A DNA stretch of 64,000 nt from Tachypleus tridentatus (taxonomy: Eukaryota > Arthropoda > Merostomata > Xiphosura > Limulidae). The notes below the pieces were generated by a model that was given only the letters and a program-made list of their open reading frames with translations, was not told the origin of the DNA and made no database searches. Made by a program: the position numbers and the translations under genes. This document shows positions 62,401-64,000 of this stretch, piece by piece; position 1 is the first letter of the stretch, and each line of letters begins with the position of its first letter. The stretch spans positions 6,138,001-6,202,000 of the forward strand of contig NC_134825.1 in assembly GCF_004210375.1 (NCBI RefSeq), read 5' to 3'.

Positions 62401-64000
62401 TCTTATTTAATTCCTATGAAACAACTAAGAGAGAAGAAATGGGGTTCTTATTTAATTCCTATGAAACAACTAAGAGAGAAGAAATGGGGTTCTTATTTAA
62501 TTCCTATGAAACAACTAAGAGAGAAGAAATGGGGTTCTTATTTAATTCCTATGAAACAACTAAGAGAGAAGAAATGGGGTTCTTATTTAATTCCTATGAA
62601 ACAACTAAGAGAAGAAATGGGGGTTCTTATTTAATTCCTATGAAACAACTAAGAGAAAAGAAATGGGGTTCTTATTTAATTCCTATGAAACAACTAAGAG
62701 AGAAGAAATGGGGTTCTTATTTAATTCCTATGAAACAACTAAGAGAGAAGAAATGGGGTTCTTATTTAATTCCTATGAAACAACTAAGAGAGAAGAAATG
62801 GGGTTCTTATTTAATTCCTATGAAACAACTAAGAGAGAAGAAATGGGGTTCTTATTTAATTCCTATGAAACAACTAAGAGAGAAGAAATGGGGTTCTTAT
62901 TTAATTCCTATGAAACAACTAAGAGAGAAGAAATGGGGTTCTTATTTAATTCCTATGAAACAACTAAGAGAGAAGAAATGGGGTTCTTATTTAATTCCTA
63001 TGAAACAACTAAGAGAGAAGAAATGGGGTTCTTATTTAATTCCTATGAAACAACTAAGAGAGAAGAAATGGGGTTCTTATTTAATTCCTATGAAACAACT
63101 AAGAAAGATAGAAATGGGGTTCTTATTTAATTCCTATGAAACAACTAAGAGAGAAGAAATGGGGTTCTTATTTAATTCCTATTTCAACAACTAAGAGAGA
63201 AGAAATGGGGTTCTTATTTAATTCCTATGAAACAACTAAGAGAGAAGAAATGGGGTTCTTATTTAATTCCTATGAAACAACTAAGAGAGAAGAAATGGGG
63301 TTCTTATTTAATTCCTATGAAACAACTAAGAGAAGAAATGGGGTTCTTATTTAATTCCTATGAAACAACTAAGAGAGAAGAAATGGGGTTCTTATTTAAT
63401 TCCTATGAAACAACTAAGAGAGAAGAAATGGGGTTCTTATTTAATTCCTATGAAACAACTAAGAGAGAAGAAATGGGGTTCTTATTTAATTCCTATTTCA
63501 ACAACTAAGAGAGAAGAAATGGGGGTTCTTATTTAATTCCTATGAAACAACTAAGAGAAGAAATGGGGGTTCTTATTTAATTCCTATGAAACAACTAAGA
63601 GAGAAGAAATGGGGTTCTTATTTAATTCCTATGAAACAACTAAGAGAGAAGAAATGGGGTTCTTATTTAATTCCTATTTCAACAACTATGAAACAACTAA
63701 GAGAAGAAATGGGGTTCTTATTTAATTCCTATGAAACAACTAAGAGAGAAGAAATGGGGTTCTTATTTAATTCCTATGAAACAACTAAGAGAGAAGAAAT
63801 GGGGTTCTTATTTAATTCCTATGAAACAACTAAGAGAGAAGAAATGGGGTTCTTATTTAATTCCTATGAAACAACTAAGAGAGAAGAAATGGGGTTCTTA
63901 TTTAATTCCTATGAAACAACTAAGAGAGAAGAAATGGGGTTCTTATTTAATTCCTATGAAACAACTAAGAGAGAAGAAATGGGGTTCTTATTTATTTCCT
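50467..64000. repeat. 13.5-kb array of a 45-bp unit, open at the window end
   Basis: About 300 tandem copies of TATGAAACAACTAAGAGAGA AGAAATGGGGTTCTTATTTA ATTCC. The left edge (to about 51.1 kb) is the most diverged, with ACAGAG, GAGGGAAG and GGGGG variants. The interior includes long runs of identical units (for example 53580-54420). A TTTCAACAACTAAG variant recurs at irregular spacing, and occasional truncated units (53030, 54420, 59285, 60115, 61255) mark recombination or assembly joins. Because 45 is divisible by three, two plus frames stay open (15-residue units MKQLREKKWGSYLIP and ETTKREEMGFLFNSY), giving spurious ORFs of up to 540 codons. Confidence 0.97.

Overview
The window looks like a repeat-laden stretch of an arthropod nuclear genome, most plausibly a chelicerate such as a horseshoe crab. 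The evidence is AT-rich sequence, long GT-AG introns, two families of tRNA-derived SINEs with target-site duplications, a mariner relic, many minisatellites, and troponin T exons ending in the glutamate-rich tail typical of arthropod troponin T. The species is an inference: I recall SINEs like these from horseshoe crabs but could not check.

Layout. 1-17 kb: no recognisable protein-coding exon. It holds SINEs, a MITE-like foldback (2.32-2.65 kb), three minisatellites, a large inverted repeat (12.05-13.91 kb) and a strong hairpin (15.5 kb). 17.05-27.5 kb, + strand: an unrecognised gene with a ~2.9-kb exon and a second 656-bp exon. It encodes a low-complexity Ser-rich protein of at least ~1,160 residues, with a 12-residue tandem repeat and a SILK plus RVxF pair suggesting protein phosphatase 1 docking. 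Its reading frame is interrupted two or three times, mostly at homopolymers. The intron between its exons carries a 63-bp array and a 2.35-kb array of 34/38-bp units rich in CACGTG. 28.1-35.7 kb: an indel-ridden 60-bp repeat, exactly 500 Ns, then ~6.5 kb of a noisy 25-28-bp repeat; this looks like unpolished long-read sequence around a scaffold gap.

35.7-38.7 kb: SINE, Tc1/mariner-like sequence and a broken mariner transposase N-terminus (- strand). 38.68-48.40 kb, + strand: the last five coding exons of troponin T (234 codons), including a 22-nt microexon, with clean splice sites and matching phases. The N-terminal half of troponin T is not visible; its exons are in the gap or array, or upstream of the window. 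50.47-64.0 kb: a 13.5-kb array of a 45-bp unit that runs off the window end. Its period is a multiple of three, so it creates long but spurious open frames.

The two genes share a strand, and exon phases would allow the 26.8-27.5 kb exon to splice in frame to the troponin T exon at 38.68 kb. Whether they are one transcription unit, nested genes or neighbours cannot be settled from sequence alone.
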